A DNA stretch of 6,485 bases from Deltaproteobacteria bacterium (GTDB taxonomy: Bacteria; Desulfobacterota; Desulfobacteria; Desulfobacterales; JAFDFH01). Below the pieces are notes generated by a model, which did no database searches, was not told the DNA's origin, and was given only the letters and a program-made list of their open reading frames with translations. A program made the position numbers and the translations under genes. This document shows, one piece after another, positions 4,902 to 6,485 of this stretch (positions are counted from its first letter, which is position 1; each line of letters begins with the position of its first letter). Where the stretch lies: assembly GCA_019309945.1 (NCBI GenBank), contig JAFDFH010000144.1, positions 1-6,485 of the forward strand, read 5' to 3'.

Positions 4902-5654
4902 ATGAAAACTGAGACCCTTTACGGAATTCATCCTGTGTTGGAGGCGCTCAAGGCGGCCCGAAGAAACTTTTACGAGGTTTATACAACGCAGCCTAAACCT
5001 TCAAAGCGCCTCGCAGAGGTGTTAGCATTAGCTGAATCCTTAAAGATACCTGTGAAGAAGGTAAAACGCTCTCAACTCCAATCAATGACCGGCACGGATA
5101 TGCACCAGGGAATCGGAGCCCGCGTAAGTCCATATCCTTTGGTCGAACTTTCTGATATGCTTCAGCAAGGCAACCTTTCCCATGATGATCGATATTTTTT
5201 ACTGCTGGACAATGTTCTGGATCCGCATAACCTTGGCGCCTTGTCCCGAACGGCACTTTGCGTCGGGATGAATGGTATGATCATTCCAAAAGATCGATCC
5301 GCTCGTCCGACACCCGCCGTTTCCAAAGCATCTGCGGGTGCTTTAGAGCATGTCCATCTGGCTCAGGTAAACAACATGGCCACCACAATCAAGACCTTGA
5401 AGAAAAATGGACTGTGGATTGCGGGTCTTGACAAACGTGCCGACATCTCCATTTTTAACAGCAATTTGGCGGGTCCACTGGCCTTTGTCATCGGAGGGGA
5501 GGAAAAAGGGATTCGTCCCCTTGTGAAAAAACAATGCGACCTTTTGATCTCCATTCCTCAAAAAGGATCGTTAGGCACCCTGAATGCCTCGGTAGCGGGT
5601 GCAGTTTCCATGTACGAGGCATTCAGACAACGAAATTTAAACATGAGACCGTGA
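4902..5654 (+). CDS. rlmB: 23S rRNA (guanosine-2'-O-)-methyltransferase RlmB, TrmH/SpoU family
   Basis: RlmB methylates the 2'-O of G2251 (E. coli numbering) in the peptidyl-transferase P-loop of 23S rRNA, using S-adenosylmethionine. The 250 residues are the usual length. The N-terminal substrate-binding domain starts with the typical 'LYGIHPVLEAL' (6-16) and ends in 'HQGIGARV' (68-75). The SPOUT domain has motif 1 'DNVLDPHNLGALSRTA' (103-118) with the catalytic-type arginine, motif 2 'FVIGGEEKGIRPLV' (195-208) and motif 3 'ISIPQKGSLGTLNASVAGA' (216-234), which form the trefoil knot that holds the cofactor. 'TLNASVA' differs slightly from the commoner SLNVSVA but keeps the invariant Asn. The ATG comes three bases after the gmk stop with no clear ribosome site of its own, so it is probably coupled. 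A paralogous tRNA 2'-O-methyltransferase is possible; RlmB fits better because of the N-terminal domain. Confidence 0.93.
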   Translation: MKTETLYGIHPVLEALKAARRNFYEVYTTQPKPSKRLAEVLALAESLKIPVKKVKRSQLQSMTGTDMHQGIGARVSPYPLVELSDMLQQGNLSHDDRYFLLLDNVLDPHNLGALSRTALCVGMNGMIIPKDRSARPTPAVSKASAGALEHVHLAQVNNMATTIKTLKKNGLWIAGLDKRADISIFNSNLAGPLAFVIGGEEKGIRPLVKKQCDLLISIPQKGSLGTLNASVAGAVSMYEAFRQRNLNMRP

Positions 5655-6485
5655 AAATCAACTTCCCCATAGTCAATATGTTGAAAGATGCGCTGTTTCC
5701 GACAAAGTGCTTTATGTGTGGCACTTTTTTTAAACCCGGTCCACATCAAATCGGCTGCTTCCCTTTCAGAGGCCTCGGGGAAGAGAACTTTTGGGCCGAT
5801 TATGAAAACATTCACTTTGACGGATTGATGACACCCTATTTATGCCCGAATTGCTCGGGCGGCTTCTTACCGGCTGAATCCCCGATCTGTATAAAATGCG
5901 GAATGATATTTAAAAGTCGTGAAGGGGAGGATCACCTGTGCGGCGAGTGCCTAACGGCTCCAAAAAGATTCAGAATCGCCCGCGCACCCGGCATTTATGA
6001 CCAGGCTTTAATGGCACTGATCCATTATTTAAAATATAATGGAAAAATCCAGCTGGCCGGACCCCTCGGGGCACTCCTTTTCGCCTCGTTTATAAGCCTG
6101 TGGGATACGAACACGATCGATTTTATTGTGGCCGTTCCCCTTCACATCAAAAGATTCCGAATGCGCGGTTTCAATCAATCTTTTCTTCTCATCAGGGACT
6201 GGCTCCGAATTTCCGAGCTTTTAAATGTGAATATAGCTCATGTTCAGATAGACAGACATGTTCTTGTAAGAAGCAGGTGGACCGATCCCCAGACCGGTTT
6301 GGGCCGCAAAAAACGAATATCAAATATCAAGAATGCTTTTAGCATCACAGATCCCAGAAAAGTTGCCGGGAAAAGAATACTCCTTGTGGATGATGTCTAT
6401 ACCACAGGTACAACTGCAAATGAATGTGCCAAGGTTTTACTAAAATCCGGGGCAAAATATGTTGATGTTCTCACACTGGCACGAG
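5651..6485 (+). CDS. comF: ComF family protein (phosphoribosyltransferase-like), 3'-truncated
   Basis: ComF-family proteins combine zinc-binding cysteines with a type I phosphoribosyltransferase fold. ComF helps take up single-stranded DNA during natural transformation in competent bacteria and is linked to other roles elsewhere. The 278 visible residues show CFMC (20-23), then CPNC (65-68), CIKC (80-83) and CGEC (97-100), a cysteine-rich zinc module longer than in Bacillus ComFC. 'VAVPLHIKRFRMRGFNQS' (160-177) and the PRPP loop 'ILLVDDVYTTGTTA' (243-256) are diagnostic. The window ends after 'VLTLAR', normally only a few residues from the C-terminus, so little is missing. GTG at 5651 overlaps the rlmB stop as GTGA, which supports coupling. 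ATG at 5678 is the alternative start and would remove nine residues. No metabolic substrate is implied by the fold. Confidence 0.92.
   Translation, partial: MKINFPIVNMLKDALFPTKCFMCGTFFKPGPHQIGCFPFRGLGEENFWADYENIHFDGLMTPYLCPNCSGGFLPAESPICIKCGMIFKSREGEDHLCGECLTAPKRFRIARAPGIYDQALMALIHYLKYNGKIQLAGPLGALLFASFISLWDTNTIDFIVAVPLHIKRFRMRGFNQSFLLIRDWLRISELLNVNIAHVQIDRHVLVRSRWTDPQTGLGRKKRISNIKNAFSITDPRKVAGKRILLVDDVYTTGTTANECAKVLLKSGAKYVDVLTLAR

Noticed and set aside
5558..5815. 85-residue minus-strand frame at the rlmB-comF junction
   Set aside because: It is antisense to two recognised genes, with no motifs; a coding shadow.
6100..6342. 80-residue + strand frame within comF
   Set aside because: It is an alternative-frame shadow of the phosphoribosyltransferase part of comF.

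Overview
The window looks like a chromosomal segment of a Gram-negative bacterium, most probably a deltaproteobacterium of the Desulfobacterota (Desulfobacterales-like). This is an inference from gene content and order: an LPS-type glycosyltransferase, a Trm112-like zinc protein, a DUF4416 protein, and the series yicC, remA (DUF370), gmk, rlmB, comF. No rRNA or other decisive marker is present. All recognised genes are on the + strand.

Positions 1-1423 are the end of a surface-polysaccharide region. They hold the C-terminal part of a glycosyltransferase family 9 (heptosyltransferase-like) protein and an AT-rich class I SAM methyltransferase, each followed by a hairpin. Positions 1733-2485 hold a 57-residue Trm112/YcaR-like zinc-ribbon protein and a DUF4416 protein of unknown function. 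Positions 2627-3508 encode the endoribonuclease YicC. Positions 3992-6485 are a tight operon: remA (DUF370), gmk, rlmB and comF, the last cut by the window edge just before its expected C-terminus. The gaps are 25 and 3 bases, followed by a 4-base GTGA overlap, so translation is probably coupled.

The most striking structure is not a gene. Three copies of a repeat of about 143 bp lie at 1463-1604, 2471-2613 and 3834-3976 (the last inverted). Each has imperfect terminal inverted repeats and can fold along its whole length into one long hairpin. The 3' edge has TA in all three and the 5' edge in two, as in small non-autonomous elements mobilised by an IS630/Tc1-type transposase. Copy 2 differs from the others by five paired, compensating substitutions, so the fold itself appears to be maintained. 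Copy 2 also supplies the last four codons and the stop codon of the DUF4416 gene. Copies 2 and 3 end only a few bases before the Shine-Dalgarno sites of yicC and remA.

The 483-base gap between yicC and remA also contains a strong hairpin, a short string resembling the core of a cobalamin riboswitch without the rest of that riboswitch, and a short 9-bp tandem repeat. No complete novel system is visible; the repeat family and its overlap with neighbouring genes are the best leads.
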